A stretch of 64,000 nucleotides of DNA, taken from assembly GCA_965242495.1 (NCBI GenBank), contig OZ251446.1, positions 3,534,001 to 3,598,000 of the forward strand, given 5' to 3'. The translations under genes were made by a program, and so were the position numbers. How positions within the stretch are numbered: position 1 is the stretch's first letter; the number at the start of each line of letters is the position of its first letter. Below, one piece after another: positions 42,218-51,067 of this stretch. Source of the stretch: CBDESN01 sp965242495. GTDB taxonomy: Bacteria; Pseudomonadota; Alphaproteobacteria; MPNO01. The notes under the pieces were generated by a model. That model was not told the DNA's origin. It did no database searches and saw nothing but the letters and a program-made list of their open reading frames with translations.

Positions 42218-42306
42218 CGACGCCCGCCCGCTGTGTCATCCGCGGCGCGGGGCCGGCCGGGAAGTCGCCCGGACCCCGATCGTCGGGAACGGAGGATGGG
42301 TTCGAC

Positions 42307-43851
42307 GTGAACCAGCCGATGGAGACTTCGAAGGAGATTTCGAACCGGTTGACCCCGCGGTCGTTCGACGACCTGCGCGGCTGGATCGAGGCGCTCAGGG
42401 TCGCGGGCGAGATCCACGAGATCGACGCCGAAGTGGATTGGGACTGCGAACTCGGGACGATCGCCCGCAAGGCCTTCGGCAACGGCGACGGCCCCGCCCT
42501 CCTGTTCAACAACATCGGCGGCTACAACCATGCCGACGCCTGGTGCCGGCGCGTCTTCACCGGCGGCATGTCGAACTACACGCGCGTCGCCATGGCGCTC
42601 GGCCTGCCCAAGGACGCGCCGATCCGCGACCTGGTGCTGGCGACGCGCCATTATCTCACCCAGCGCGTGGCCCCGGTCGAGGTCGAGACCGGCGAAGTCA
42701 AGTCGCACGTCCGCAAGGACGCCGACATCGACCTCTACGACATCCCGGCGCCGCGCTGGCATCGCGAGGACGGCGGGCGCTACATCAATACGTTTCAGGC
42801 CACCGTCACCCGCGACCCCGACACCGGACAGCACAACGTCGGCATCTACCGCGGCATGCTGGGCCAGCGGGACACCATTCCGGTGCTGCTGTGGCGGGCG
42901 CAGAACTGGGGCGTTCATTTCCAGAAATGGGCGGCGCGCGGCGAGAAGATGCCGGTGGCGCACGTGTACGGCTGGGAGCCCTGCATGGGGTTCTGCGCCT
43001 CGGCGCCGATCCCGACCGGGGTCTCGGAATACGAGGTCATGGGGGCGATGCGCGGCGCGCCGGTGCCGCTGGTCAAGTGCGAGACCGTCGATCTGTGGGT
43101 GCCGGCGGACGCGGAGATGGTGATCGAAGGCCATATCGACTCCGATCCCGCGACCTTCGAGATGGAGGGCCCGTTCGGCGAGTACACCGGTTACTTCGGC
43201 GGCGACCAGGGGCCGAAACACGTCACCAAGGTGTCCTGCATCACCCATCGCGACGACCCGATCCATCGCGGCACGCTGGAGGGGACGCTGCCGGGGATGC
43301 TCAACGAGAACAGCGTGATGAGCTCGGTCCAGCGCGCCGGCGTCGCCTGGAACGTGCTGGAGCGGGCCGGCGTGCCCGGCGTCACCGACGTCCACTGCCC
43401 GCCGGCGAACAACGGCACGACGCTGATGATCCAGCTCCGCCAGACCTATCGCGGCCAGGCCAAGCAGGCGGCGGCGGCGATCTGGGGTTCGAACGCCGCC
43501 CATCTGCGCTACAAGAACATCTGGGTGGTGGACGAGGACATCGACATCCACGACTACGGCGCGCTCGACTGGGCGTTCGCCTATCGGGTGAACGCCGCCG
43601 AGGACGACATCGTCTTCTTCCCTTCGACCTTCGGCTCGCTGCTGGATCCCAGCACCCGCCTGGGGCAGCGCGACCCGCTCAAATTCGGCACCGGCAAGTG
43701 GACCCGCGTCCTGATCGATGCGACGCTCAACCTCGACTTCGAACCCGAGGAGCAGTATGGCGGCGAGCGCTACCCGCCGACCGTGCGGCCGCACGCGGAG
43801 GATTGGGATCGCGTCAACAGCCGCTGGGCGGAGTACGGGTTCGACGAATAG
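42307..43851 (+). CDS. UbiD-family decarboxylase
   Basis: A 514-residue prenylated-FMN-dependent decarboxylase. Motifs: RSFDDLRGWIEALRVAGEIH at the N-terminus, VTRDPDTGQHNVGIYRGMLG, and the conserved EGPFGEYTGYFGGDQGP, which carries the acidic residues of the active site. Family members (de)carboxylate aromatic or unsaturated acids. GTG 42307 lies 11 bases after GGAGG; an ATG at 42319 is the alternative. No UbiX (prFMN synthase) gene is visible in the window. Convergent overlap of 38 bases with tadA. Confidence 0.88.
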   Translation: MNQPMETSKEISNRLTPRSFDDLRGWIEALRVAGEIHEIDAEVDWDCELGTIARKAFGNGDGPALLFNNIGGYNHADAWCRRVFTGGMSNYTRVAMALGLPKDAPIRDLVLATRHYLTQRVAPVEVETGEVKSHVRKDADIDLYDIPAPRWHREDGGRYINTFQATVTRDPDTGQHNVGIYRGMLGQRDTIPVLLWRAQNWGVHFQKWAARGEKMPVAHVYGWEPCMGFCASAPIPTGVSEYEVMGAMRGAPVPLVKCETVDLWVPADAEMVIEGHIDSDPATFEMEGPFGEYTGYFGGDQGPKHVTKVSCITHRDDPIHRGTLEGTLPGMLNENSVMSSVQRAGVAWNVLERAGVPGVTDVHCPPANNGTTLMIQLRQTYRGQAKQAAAAIWGSNAAHLRYKNIWVVDEDIDIHDYGALDWAFAYRVNAAEDDIVFFPSTFGSLLDPSTRLGQRDPLKFGTGKWTRVLIDATLNLDFEPEEQYGGERYPPTVRPHAEDWDRVNSRWAEYGFDE

Positions 43852-44338
43852 ACGGGCGAACAGACGGCCGGGGCGGCGCGCGGCGCGCGGCGAAGAAACG
43901 CCGGAGCAGGGCGCCGGCGCGTTGCTCCGAGATCGCGCCGTAGACTTCGGGCCGATGGTGGCAGGACGACCGGTCGAAGATGCGCGGCCCGTGCTCGACG
44001 CCGCCCCCCTTGGGATCGGACGCGCCGTAGTAGAGCCGCCGGATGCGGGCGAAGGCGATCGCCTGGGCGCACATCGGACAGGGTTCGAGGGTGACGTAGA
44101 GATCGCAACCGGCGAGCCGCGGCGCGCCCGTCGCCGCGGCCGCGGCGCGGATCGCCAGCAGCTCCGCATGCGCGGTCGGGTCGCCGAGCTCCTCCACCCG
44201 GTTGGCGGCCGCGGCGAGCACGGCGTTCGACCGCCCGTCGACGATCAGCGCGGCGACCGGCACCTCGCCCCGCGCGCCGGCGCGCTCGGCGGCGGCCAGC
44301 GCCTGCTCCATGAAGGTCTCGCGCGGCGCTTCGTCCAT
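43814..44338 (-). CDS. tadA: tRNA-specific adenosine deaminase (TadA)
   Basis: A 174-residue CDA-fold deaminase. Zinc and catalytic motifs are HAELLAIR (His and proton-shuttling Glu) and EPCPMCAQAI (two Cys). The downstream SSCHHRPEVYG matches the TadA NHRPEV signature. It converts A34 to inosine in tRNA-Arg(ACG). The C-terminus carries about 20 extra low-complexity residues that overlap the 3' end of the UbiD gene on the other strand. Confidence 0.87.
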   Translation of the reverse strand: MDEAPRETFMEQALAAAERAGARGEVPVAALIVDGRSNAVLAAAANRVEELGDPTAHAELLAIRAAAAATGAPRLAGCDLYVTLEPCPMCAQAIAFARIRRLYYGASDPKGGGVEHGPRIFDRSSCHHRPEVYGAISEQRAGALLRRFFAARRAPPRPSVRPSIRRTRTPPSGC

Positions 44339-44412
44339 GCCCGCCAGCTAGCGGCGCGCGAAACCCGACGTCAAGCGTTGCCGCGCGCCGCCGGCGCGCC
44401 TACATCCCGCAT

Positions 44413-45123
44413 ATGAGTCGTCCCGTCATCGGCGTCACGCTGGACTCGGAGTCGCCCGGCGGCTATTCGAAGTTCCCCTGGTATGCGCTGCGCGAGAATT
44501 ACGGTGCCTCGGTCGCCCGCGCCGGCGGGCTGCCGATCCTGCTGCCGCACGAGAGCGGCTGCGCGACGGACTATCTCGACCGGATCGACGGGTTGATCGT
44601 CACCGGCGGCGCGTTCGACGTCGATCCGGCGCTGTTCGGCGCGACCGAACGGCATGCGACGGTGACGACCAAGGAGGGGCGGACGGCGTTCGAACTGGCG
44701 ATGACGCGGGGGGCGCTCGCGCGCGACCTGCCGGTGCTCGGCATCTGCGGCGGAGCGCAGCTGCTGAACGTCGTCCTGGGCGGCACGCTGATCCAGCACA
44801 TCCCCGACGAGGTCGAGGGCGCGCTCGCCCATGAGCAGCCCAATCCGCGCGACGAGCCGGGCCATGGCGTCGCGGTCGAGGACGGCACGCAGCTGCGCCG
44901 GATCGCCGGGGCGGGCGCGCTGCGCGTCAACAGCGCGCATCATCAGGCGGTGCGCGACGCCGGACCGGGGGTGGTGATCAACGCGGTCGCCCCCGACGGC
45001 GTGATCGAGGGCATCGAAGCGCCGGACCGCCGGTTCTGCCTCGGCGTCCAATGGCATCCGGAGTTCGCGATCGACCCGGCGGACGCCAGGATCTTCGCGG
45101 CTCTGGTCGCCGCCGCGGCCTGA
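44413..45123 (+). CDS. Class I glutamine amidotransferase-like gamma-glutamyl hydrolase (peptidase C26)
   Basis: A 236-residue PuuD/GGH-type hydrolase. It has GLIVTGGAFDVDPALFGA, the nucleophile Cys in VLGICGGAQLLNV, and the catalytic His-Glu in GVQWHPEFA, plus VNSAHHQAV typical of the gamma-glutamyl-GABA hydrolase group. It would cleave gamma-glutamyl amides in polyamine or similar catabolism; the actual substrate is not determined. Followed by rluB after 3 bp. Confidence 0.88.
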   Translation: MSRPVIGVTLDSESPGGYSKFPWYALRENYGASVARAGGLPILLPHESGCATDYLDRIDGLIVTGGAFDVDPALFGATERHATVTTKEGRTAFELAMTRGALARDLPVLGICGGAQLLNVVLGGTLIQHIPDEVEGALAHEQPNPRDEPGHGVAVEDGTQLRRIAGAGALRVNSAHHQAVRDAGPGVVINAVAPDGVIEGIEAPDRRFCLGVQWHPEFAIDPADARIFAALVAAAA

Positions 45124-45126
45124 CCG

Positions 45127-45897
45127 ATGACGGAGTCCGGCGGCCCCGGCGGGAACGACCCGGACGGCCCGGGCGATGCGGCCGAGCGCATCGCCAAGCG
45201 GCTCGCCCGCGCCGGGCTGTGTTCGCGCCGCGACGCCGAGCGGCTCGTCGCCGAAGGCCGGGTAGCGGTGGACGGCGCCGTGGCGACCGCGCCGGGGCTC
45301 CGGGTGGCCCCCGACGCCGCCATCGCCGTCGACGGCGCGCCGGTCGGCCCGCCGCATCCCTCCCGCCTGTGGCGCTACCACAAACCGCGCGGGCTGATCT
45401 GCACCAACCGGGATCCCGGCGGGCGGGCGACGGTCTTCGACCGCCTGCCGGCGACGCTGCCGCGGGTGGTGACGGCGGGCCGGCTCGACCTCGACAGCGA
45501 GGGGTTGCTGCTGCTGACCAACGACGGAGCGCTCGCCCGTCGGCTGGAGCGCTCCGGCTGGCTGCGGCGCTACCGCGTCCGCGCGCACGGCCGGGTGGAC
45601 GAGAAGGCGCTCGCCGCGCTCGGCCGGGGCGTTGCGATCGACGGCGCGGCCTATGGGCCGATCCAGGCGACTCTCGACCGGGTCCAGGGCGCGAACGCCT
45701 GGCTCACGGTCTCGCTGCGGGAAGGGCGGAACCGCGAGGTGCGGCGCGTCATGGGCCGGCTCGGGCTCCAGGTCGGCCGGTTGATCCGCACCGCGTTCGG
45801 GCCGTTCCAGCTGGGCGGGCTCGCGCGCGCCTCGGTCGCCGAGATCCCCGCCAGGACGGTCGCCGAGCAGCTGGGCGATGCGCATCGTCGGCGGTAG
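45127..45897 (+). CDS. rluB: 23S rRNA pseudouridine synthase RluB-like
   Basis: A 256-residue RsuA/RluB/E/F-family enzyme: an S4 RNA-binding domain (RIAKRLARAGLCSRRDAERL) followed by the catalytic domain with the Asp motif TAGRLDLDSEGLLLLTNDG and REGRNREVRRVMGRLG. The neighbourhood tadA / rluB / rsmD is usual in Alphaproteobacteria and supports RluB over RsuA. Its stop overlaps the start of rsmD by 20 bases. Confidence 0.88.
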   Translation: MTESGGPGGNDPDGPGDAAERIAKRLARAGLCSRRDAERLVAEGRVAVDGAVATAPGLRVAPDAAIAVDGAPVGPPHPSRLWRYHKPRGLICTNRDPGGRATVFDRLPATLPRVVTAGRLDLDSEGLLLLTNDGALARRLERSGWLRRYRVRAHGRVDEKALAALGRGVAIDGAAYGPIQATLDRVQGANAWLTVSLREGRNREVRRVMGRLGLQVGRLIRTAFGPFQLGGLARASVAEIPARTVAEQLGDAHRRR

Positions 45898-46555
45898 GCA
45901 TCGCGGCCGGCGGCTCGCCGCCCCGCCCGGGCGCAACCTCCGCCCCACCGCCGACCGGGTGCGCGAGGCGGTCTTCGACGTCCTCGCCCACGGCGCGGCG
46001 CACGACGCTTCGCCGCTCCCCGGCGCGCGCGCGCTGGACGCCTTCGCCGGCACCGGCGCGCTCGGGTTGGAGGCGCTGTCGCGCGGAGCCGCCCATGCGG
46101 TGTTCATGGACAAAGACGCAACCGCCTGCGCCGCCAACGTCCGGCGCCTGGGCGAGGCGGCGCGCAGCACGATCCTGGCGCGCGACTGCCTGCATCCGCC
46201 GCGCGCGGACCGGGCCTGCGGCCTCGTCTTCCTGGATCCGCCCTACCGCATGGACCTCGCCGCCCCGGCCCTCGCCGCCCTCGACGACGGCGGCTGGGTC
46301 GGGGAGGGCGCGGTCTGCGTCGTCGAGCGCGCCGCCGGCGAAGGCTTCGCCGCGCCGCCGGGATACGCGGTCCTGGACGAACGCCGCTACGGCGGGGCGA
46401 CGATCACGATGCTGCGGCGCGCGGCAAGGCGTCCGTCCGACCCGAAGCGCGGGACCGACCCCGTCGCGGGGTCGCCGTCGGCCGGGGGATCGCAGAGCCG
46501 GATCGTCATCGCCGACGCAGCTCGACCACGGACTCGTAGAGACGAGTTCCGTTGA
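45878..46555 (+). CDS. rsmD: 16S rRNA (guanine966-N2)-methyltransferase RsmD, with extended C-terminus
   Basis: A 225-residue RsmD. It begins MRIVGGRHRGRRLAAPPGRN, then has RPTADRVREAVFDVL, motif I LDAFAGTGALGLEALSRGA and catalytic FLDPPYRMD. The family usually ends near residue 185; the last ~40 residues here (after MLRRAARRPSD) are low-complexity and overlap 50 bases of the opposing methylase gene. The native 3' end may have been replaced when the methylase was acquired. Confidence 0.88.
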   Translation: MRIVGGRHRGRRLAAPPGRNLRPTADRVREAVFDVLAHGAAHDASPLPGARALDAFAGTGALGLEALSRGAAHAVFMDKDATACAANVRRLGEAARSTILARDCLHPPRADRACGLVFLDPPYRMDLAAPALAALDDGGWVGEGAVCVVERAAGEGFAAPPGYAVLDERRYGGATITMLRRAARRPSDPKRGTDPVAGSPSAGGSQSRIVIADAARPRTRRDEFR

Positions 46556-47840
46556 CGGTCTTCCCTGCGCGCACGGCCGAATCCACGATGCTGTTGCCCA
46601 CCCGGGTGTCGCGCGGGACGTGGATGCCGACCGTCTCCAACCCCTGCGACCGGGCGATCTCGGCGAGAAACCGGTCGGTCGGGATCGGCACGCCCTGCAG
46701 GATGCTGTTGCCGACGACCACGAGCGCCGTAGCGCCAGGCCGGAGACACCATCCGACGCCGGCGGCGAAACGCGCGCAGTCGTTGAAGTAGAGCGTGGCG
46801 TAGTTGGCCCAGCCGGCGCCGCCATAGACGCCCTTGTCGGGATTCCTGGCGCGCACTTCTTCGATCGCGGCGCGGATCTCCGGATGCCGGACCGCGGGGT
46901 CGAGCTCCACCCGGTCCCGGTCCCTGGCGTTCTGCCAGAAGGTGCCGAAATTCAACCCTTCGAGGCGCTTCAGGTCGCGCGGGCCGCGGCAGAATCCGAG
47001 CCAATAGAGATGCGGTCTGGTGTTCCGGTTGTAGTGATAGTTGTTGAGATAGGGGGGAGAGGTGACGAGGAGGTCGATGCTCCGCGGGGCGATCTCCCGG
47101 TATCGGTCGAAGAACGAACCTTCGAGGACGCGGCCGTCCCGTCTGGGGCGGGGGTCCCGCATTTCCCGATACCAACCGGCATCGTCGGCCATCTGCGCGA
47201 CCTTGCCGGCGATGGCCTCCATCACCGGAAAGTCCTCGACGTCGGGACGTCCGACCGCGGACTTCCGTCCCAGGCTGGGTTCGTAGGAGTAGTTCGAGTA
47301 TTCGACCATCGTCGCGGCGAAGGCCAGCCGGAACAGGTCGGCGACCGCGGCGGGCCGCCGTCCGCCGATGAAGTCCTGGGCGAGCAGGACCTTGCGCAGC
47401 ACCTTCGGGCTGTAGAACGGCGCCCGGGTGCGGAAGCCCTCGGGCGGCGTCGCGCGGGGCGCCCTGCCCCTGGTCTCGGCGTCGTCCGAGAACGACCGGA
47501 ACTCGCGGACGGCGCGGCGCAGCCGATCCGGATCGACGCGGTGGGCCTCGAGCTTGGTCCGGGACGCGAACGCGGCGTAGGGGTTGATCTCGAAACCGAC
47601 GGCTTCGTGCCCCGCCCGGTCGGCCTCGACGAGCGTCGTCCCGACGCCGGCGAACGGATCGAGGACTCTGCCGTAGCCGTCGATGTACCGGCGCAGCGCG
47701 TCTTCGACGAAACGTTGCGAATATCCGGCGATCCAGGGAACCCAGCGGTGGACCGGCGCGGTTCGATTGGCCAGGAAGGCGGGGTCGCGGAAACCGCGTC
47801 CGGCGTCGGCGTCCGCGGAGACGGGGGCGGCGGCCGTCAT
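46506..47840 (-). CDS. Orphan DNA methyltransferase (N4/N6 type, TSPPY motif)
   Basis: A 444-residue site-specific DNA methylase. Motif I is VLDPFAGVGTTLVEADRAG near residue 60, motif IV is LLVTSPPYLNNYHYNRNT near residue 255, so the order is the one where the AdoMet site comes first. TSPPY is typical of N4-cytosine and some N6-adenine enzymes. The middle ~130 residues probably contain the target recognition region. No restriction endonuclease gene is adjacent, so the enzyme is likely solitary or a remnant of a restriction-modification set. Convergent overlap with rsmD. Confidence 0.83.
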   Translation of the reverse strand: MTAAAPVSADADAGRGFRDPAFLANRTAPVHRWVPWIAGYSQRFVEDALRRYIDGYGRVLDPFAGVGTTLVEADRAGHEAVGFEINPYAAFASRTKLEAHRVDPDRLRRAVREFRSFSDDAETRGRAPRATPPEGFRTRAPFYSPKVLRKVLLAQDFIGGRRPAAVADLFRLAFAATMVEYSNYSYEPSLGRKSAVGRPDVEDFPVMEAIAGKVAQMADDAGWYREMRDPRPRRDGRVLEGSFFDRYREIAPRSIDLLVTSPPYLNNYHYNRNTRPHLYWLGFCRGPRDLKRLEGLNFGTFWQNARDRDRVELDPAVRHPEIRAAIEEVRARNPDKGVYGGAGWANYATLYFNDCARFAAGVGWCLRPGATALVVVGNSILQGVPIPTDRFLAEIARSQGLETVGIHVPRDTRVGNSIVDSAVRAGKTVNGTRLYESVVELRRR

Positions 47841-47873
47841 GCCGCGGCCGTCATGCCGGCGCGTCCCTGCCCT

Positions 47874-49637
47874 TCACCGCCGGCCGAACAGCCGCTCGAT
47901 GTCGGCGAGCTTGAGTTCGACATAGGTCGGGCGGCCGTGATTGCACTGCCCCGCATAGGGCGTCCGCTCCATGCGGCGCAACAACGCATCCATCTCGTCC
48001 ACGCCCAGCCGCCGGCCGGCGCGGACGCTGCCATGGCAGGCCATGGTCGAGCAGACTTCCTCCAGCCGCTCCCTGAGCGCGAGGCCGGTTCCGAACTCGG
48101 CGAGGTCGTCGGCGAGATCGAGCGCCAGCGCCTTGGCGTCGGCGCCGCCCAGAATCGCCGGGATCTCGCGGACCACGACCGCCGCGGCCCCGAACCGCTC
48201 CAGCACCAGCCCGAGTTCGGCCAGCTCGTCCGCGCGGGCGCAGAGGCGGTCGGCGGCCGCCTCGTCGAGCTCGACCACCTCCGGGAGCAACAGGCCCTGG
48301 CGGGCGACGGCGCCGTCGGCGAGCGCAGCCTTCATCCGCTCGAAGACCAGTCGTTCGTGGGCCGCGTGCTGATCGACGATGACGATGCCGTCGCCGGTCT
48401 GGGCGACGATGTAGGCGCCGTGCAGCTGCGCCCGCGCCGCGCCCAGCGGATAGGCCCGGTCGGCGGGCTCGTCGTCTGCGGGCGGCGCCGGCGCGGACGG
48501 CGCCGCGATCGGCGCCTGGAAGGCGGCGGCGGTCTCGGCGAGGCCGGGCGGCGGGGCGGAGCGGCCCGCGGGCGCGGCCTGCCCGCCGCCGCTGAAGGAT
48601 CCCAGCGCCGCCGCGGCGACGGTCGTGGACGCGCGATGCCCGGCCCCGGCGAGGGCGTGGCGGAGCGCGCCGACGATCAGCCCGCGCACCGGTCCGTTGT
48701 CGCGAAACCGGACCTCGGCCTTGGCCGGATGGACGTTCACGTCGACCGCCTCCGGAGGCGCGTCGAGGAACAACGCCGCCGCGGGATGCCGGTTGCGGGG
48801 CAGCAGGTCCGCGTAGGCGCCGCGCAGGGCGCCCGTCAGCAGCCGGTCCTGCACCGGCCGGCGGTTGACGAAGACGAACTGCATCTGCGCGTTCGCCCGG
48901 TTGAACGTCGGGAGTCCGGCATAGCCCGAGAGGCGCATCCCGTCGCGCCCGGCGTCGATGACGAGGGCGTTGTCGGCGAAATCGCGGCCCATCACCTGGG
49001 CCAGCCGTTCGAGGCCGGGCGCGGCCGTGTCGAGGGCGCCGACGGCGCAGCGGAGATGCGTCCGCTCCTCGCTCGCCAGGGAGAACGAGATCTGCGGGCA
49101 GGCCATGGCGAGCCGCCGCACGACATCGATCGCGTGATGCAGCTCGGTCTGCGGCGTCTTGAGGAATTTGAGCCGCGCCGGCGTCGCGTAGAACAGGTCG
49201 CGGACTTCGACGCGCGTCCCCTCGCGTTGCGCCGCCGGGCGGACGACCCCCTTGCGGCCGGCGTCCACGGCGAGGGCGAACGCATCGGCCGCGCCGCGCC
49301 GGCGGCTCGCGACCTCGAACCGGCTCACCGAGGCGATCGACGGCAGCGCCTCGCCCCGGAAGCCCAGGGTGGAGACGGTCCGCAGATCGTCGTCGGGCAG
49401 CTTGGAAGTGGCATGGCGCTCGACCGCCAACGCCAGCTCGGCCGCGTTCATGCCGATTCCGTCGTCGGCGACGGCGATCAGCGAGCGGCCGCCGTCGGCG
49501 ACGACGACGTCGATCCGCCGCGCCCCGGCGTCGATCGCGTTCTCCACCAGCTCCTTGACGGCCGAGGCCGGGCGTTCGACGACCTCGCCGGCGGCGATCC
49601 GGTTGACCACCGCCTGCGGCAACAGGCGCAGCGTCAC
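47874..49637 (-). CDS. mutL: DNA mismatch repair protein MutL
   Basis: A 587-residue MutL. The GHKL ATPase domain has VNRIAAGEVVERPASAVKEL, DDGIGMNAAEL, HATSKLPDDDL and TLGFRGEALPSIASV. A Pro/Ala-rich linker (about 335-400) leads to the C-terminal dimerisation domain with the metal-binding endonuclease motif VDQHAAHERLVFERM, and CSTMACHGSVRAGRRL. It is therefore a nicking MutL of the non-E. coli type. The GTG start overlaps the pgi stop (GTGA). Confidence 0.95.
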   Translation of the reverse strand: MTLRLLPQAVVNRIAAGEVVERPASAVKELVENAIDAGARRIDVVVADGGRSLIAVADDGIGMNAAELALAVERHATSKLPDDDLRTVSTLGFRGEALPSIASVSRFEVASRRRGAADAFALAVDAGRKGVVRPAAQREGTRVEVRDLFYATPARLKFLKTPQTELHHAIDVVRRLAMACPQISFSLASEERTHLRCAVGALDTAAPGLERLAQVMGRDFADNALVIDAGRDGMRLSGYAGLPTFNRANAQMQFVFVNRRPVQDRLLTGALRGAYADLLPRNRHPAAALFLDAPPEAVDVNVHPAKAEVRFRDNGPVRGLIVGALRHALAGAGHRASTTVAAAALGSFSGGGQAAPAGRSAPPPGLAETAAAFQAPIAAPSAPAPPADDEPADRAYPLGAARAQLHGAYIVAQTGDGIVIVDQHAAHERLVFERMKAALADGAVARQGLLLPEVVELDEAAADRLCARADELAELGLVLERFGAAAVVVREIPAILGGADAKALALDLADDLAEFGTGLALRERLEEVCSTMACHGSVRAGRRLGVDEMDALLRRMERTPYAGQCNHGRPTYVELKLADIERLFGRR

Positions 49638-50932
49638 GGCGGGGCGTCCTCCAGATACGTCCGGGCCAGCATCTTGCCCTCCTCGACCGCCGGCTGATCG
49701 AACGGGTCCACGCCCAGAAGATCGGCGGCGAGGATGGTCTCGATCATGAAGTGCATCATGAGAGCGCCCAAGGCGCGCTCGTCGAGCGCGTCGAGCGCGA
49801 TGATGCGGACCGGCCGCCCGTTGCGGGCGAGCGTCGCGGCGGTCGCGCGCTGCTCGGCCGCCATCAGGTCGCCCATCGTCCGGCCGGCGAGATAGGCGAG
49901 GGAGTCGTCGGACGCGAGATCGCCGGGGACGCGACGCCCGGCGCCGGCGCATTCGAGCGTGATCAGGGTGAACATCTTGTCGGGCGGGCCGTCGAGATAG
50001 AGTTGCAGCTGGCTGTGCTGGTCCACCGTCCCGAGGGCCTGGATCGGCGTCGTGCCCTGGCCGTTCTTGCCCAAGCTCTCGGCCCAGAGCTGGCGGAACC
50101 ACAGCCCGAAGCAGGCGAGCCGGTCGACATAGGGCATCAGCACGGTGGCGCCGACGCCGCGCGTGCGCAGCAACGCGACCGCGAGCGCCGCCCCGCATGC
50201 CGCCGGGACGTCCGCCGGCGCCGCGCCGGCCAGCACCGGCGCCAGCGCGTCGGCGGCGCCGCGCCGCGCCGCGCCGGCGTCCAACCCGGCGACCATGGCG
50301 GGCAGCAGCCCGACCAGCGACAGCCCGGCGTAGCGGCCGCCGACGCCGGGATCGTGATCCAGCGTCTCGATCCCGCGCCGGGCCGCGAGCCGGCGCAGCG
50401 GGTTGTCGGCGGGCTCGGTGATCGCGACGAACCGCTCGCCGGCGGCGGCCGCGCCCAGGCGGGCGCGCATGACGTCGAAGCAGATCAGGAACTGCGTCAA
50501 CGTCTCCGCGGTGCCGCCCGACTTGGAAACGACGACGAAACCCGTGCGCGCCGGATCGACGGCCGCGAACAGGGCGCGGAAGCTCTCGGGATCGACGTTC
50601 TCCATGAAACGGAGCCGCGGCGCGCCGGGAAGCGGCCCGAACCCGCCGTCGGCGAGGGCGCAGAGCGTCCGCCCGCCGAGGCTGGAGCCGCCGGTCCCCA
50701 GCACCACAACGTCGTCGAACGCGGCGCGGAGGCGCGCCGCCGGACCGGAGAGCGCGTCCAGGTCCTCCCGCATGCCGGGGAGGCGAAGCATCGGCAGGCC
50801 GCCGTCGCGATGCGCCGCGCGGAGACGTTCGAGCGCGCCCTCCGTCGCCGCGAGCGCCGGCGCGAACGCCGCGCGCGCGACCCCGGAGCCGCCGATCGAC
50901 TCGAAGAAGCAATCGTCGATGAGATGACGCAT
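49634..50932 (-). CDS. pgi: Glucose-6-phosphate isomerase
   Basis: A 432-residue short-type phosphoglucose isomerase. SIS domains show VVLGTGGSSLGGRTL and FVVVSKSGGTAETLTQFL, and the signature region ESLGKNGQGTTPIQALGTVDQHSQLQLY ends with the catalytic Glu/His/Lys environment. It interconverts glucose-6-P and fructose-6-P. Coupled to mutL downstream by a four-base overlap, an unusual but simple physical pairing. Confidence 0.92.
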   Translation of the reverse strand: MRHLIDDCFFESIGGSGVARAAFAPALAATEGALERLRAAHRDGGLPMLRLPGMREDLDALSGPAARLRAAFDDVVVLGTGGSSLGGRTLCALADGGFGPLPGAPRLRFMENVDPESFRALFAAVDPARTGFVVVSKSGGTAETLTQFLICFDVMRARLGAAAAGERFVAITEPADNPLRRLAARRGIETLDHDPGVGGRYAGLSLVGLLPAMVAGLDAGAARRGAADALAPVLAGAAPADVPAACGAALAVALLRTRGVGATVLMPYVDRLACFGLWFRQLWAESLGKNGQGTTPIQALGTVDQHSQLQLYLDGPPDKMFTLITLECAGAGRRVPGDLASDDSLAYLAGRTMGDLMAAEQRATAATLARNGRPVRIIALDALDERALGALMMHFMIETILAADLLGVDPFDQPAVEEGKMLARTYLEDAPP

Positions 50933-51067
50933 GACGCTACAGATTAACCCGCATCCCTCACCCTGGCCATGGTCCGCGCGGCGCCGTCCGGATCGCGGGT
51001 CGAGGGGAGTCCGCACGGCCTTGCCTCGCTTGCCCCGGCCGTGGTTCATTCGCGCGGGAGGTCGGCG

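Noticed and set aside
45051..49697. A 1548-codon plus-strand frame opposite mutL and the methylase
   Set aside because: Overlaps rluB, rsmD, the methylase and mutL in a different frame or on the other strand. Only low-complexity Arg/Gly/Pro sequence is produced.
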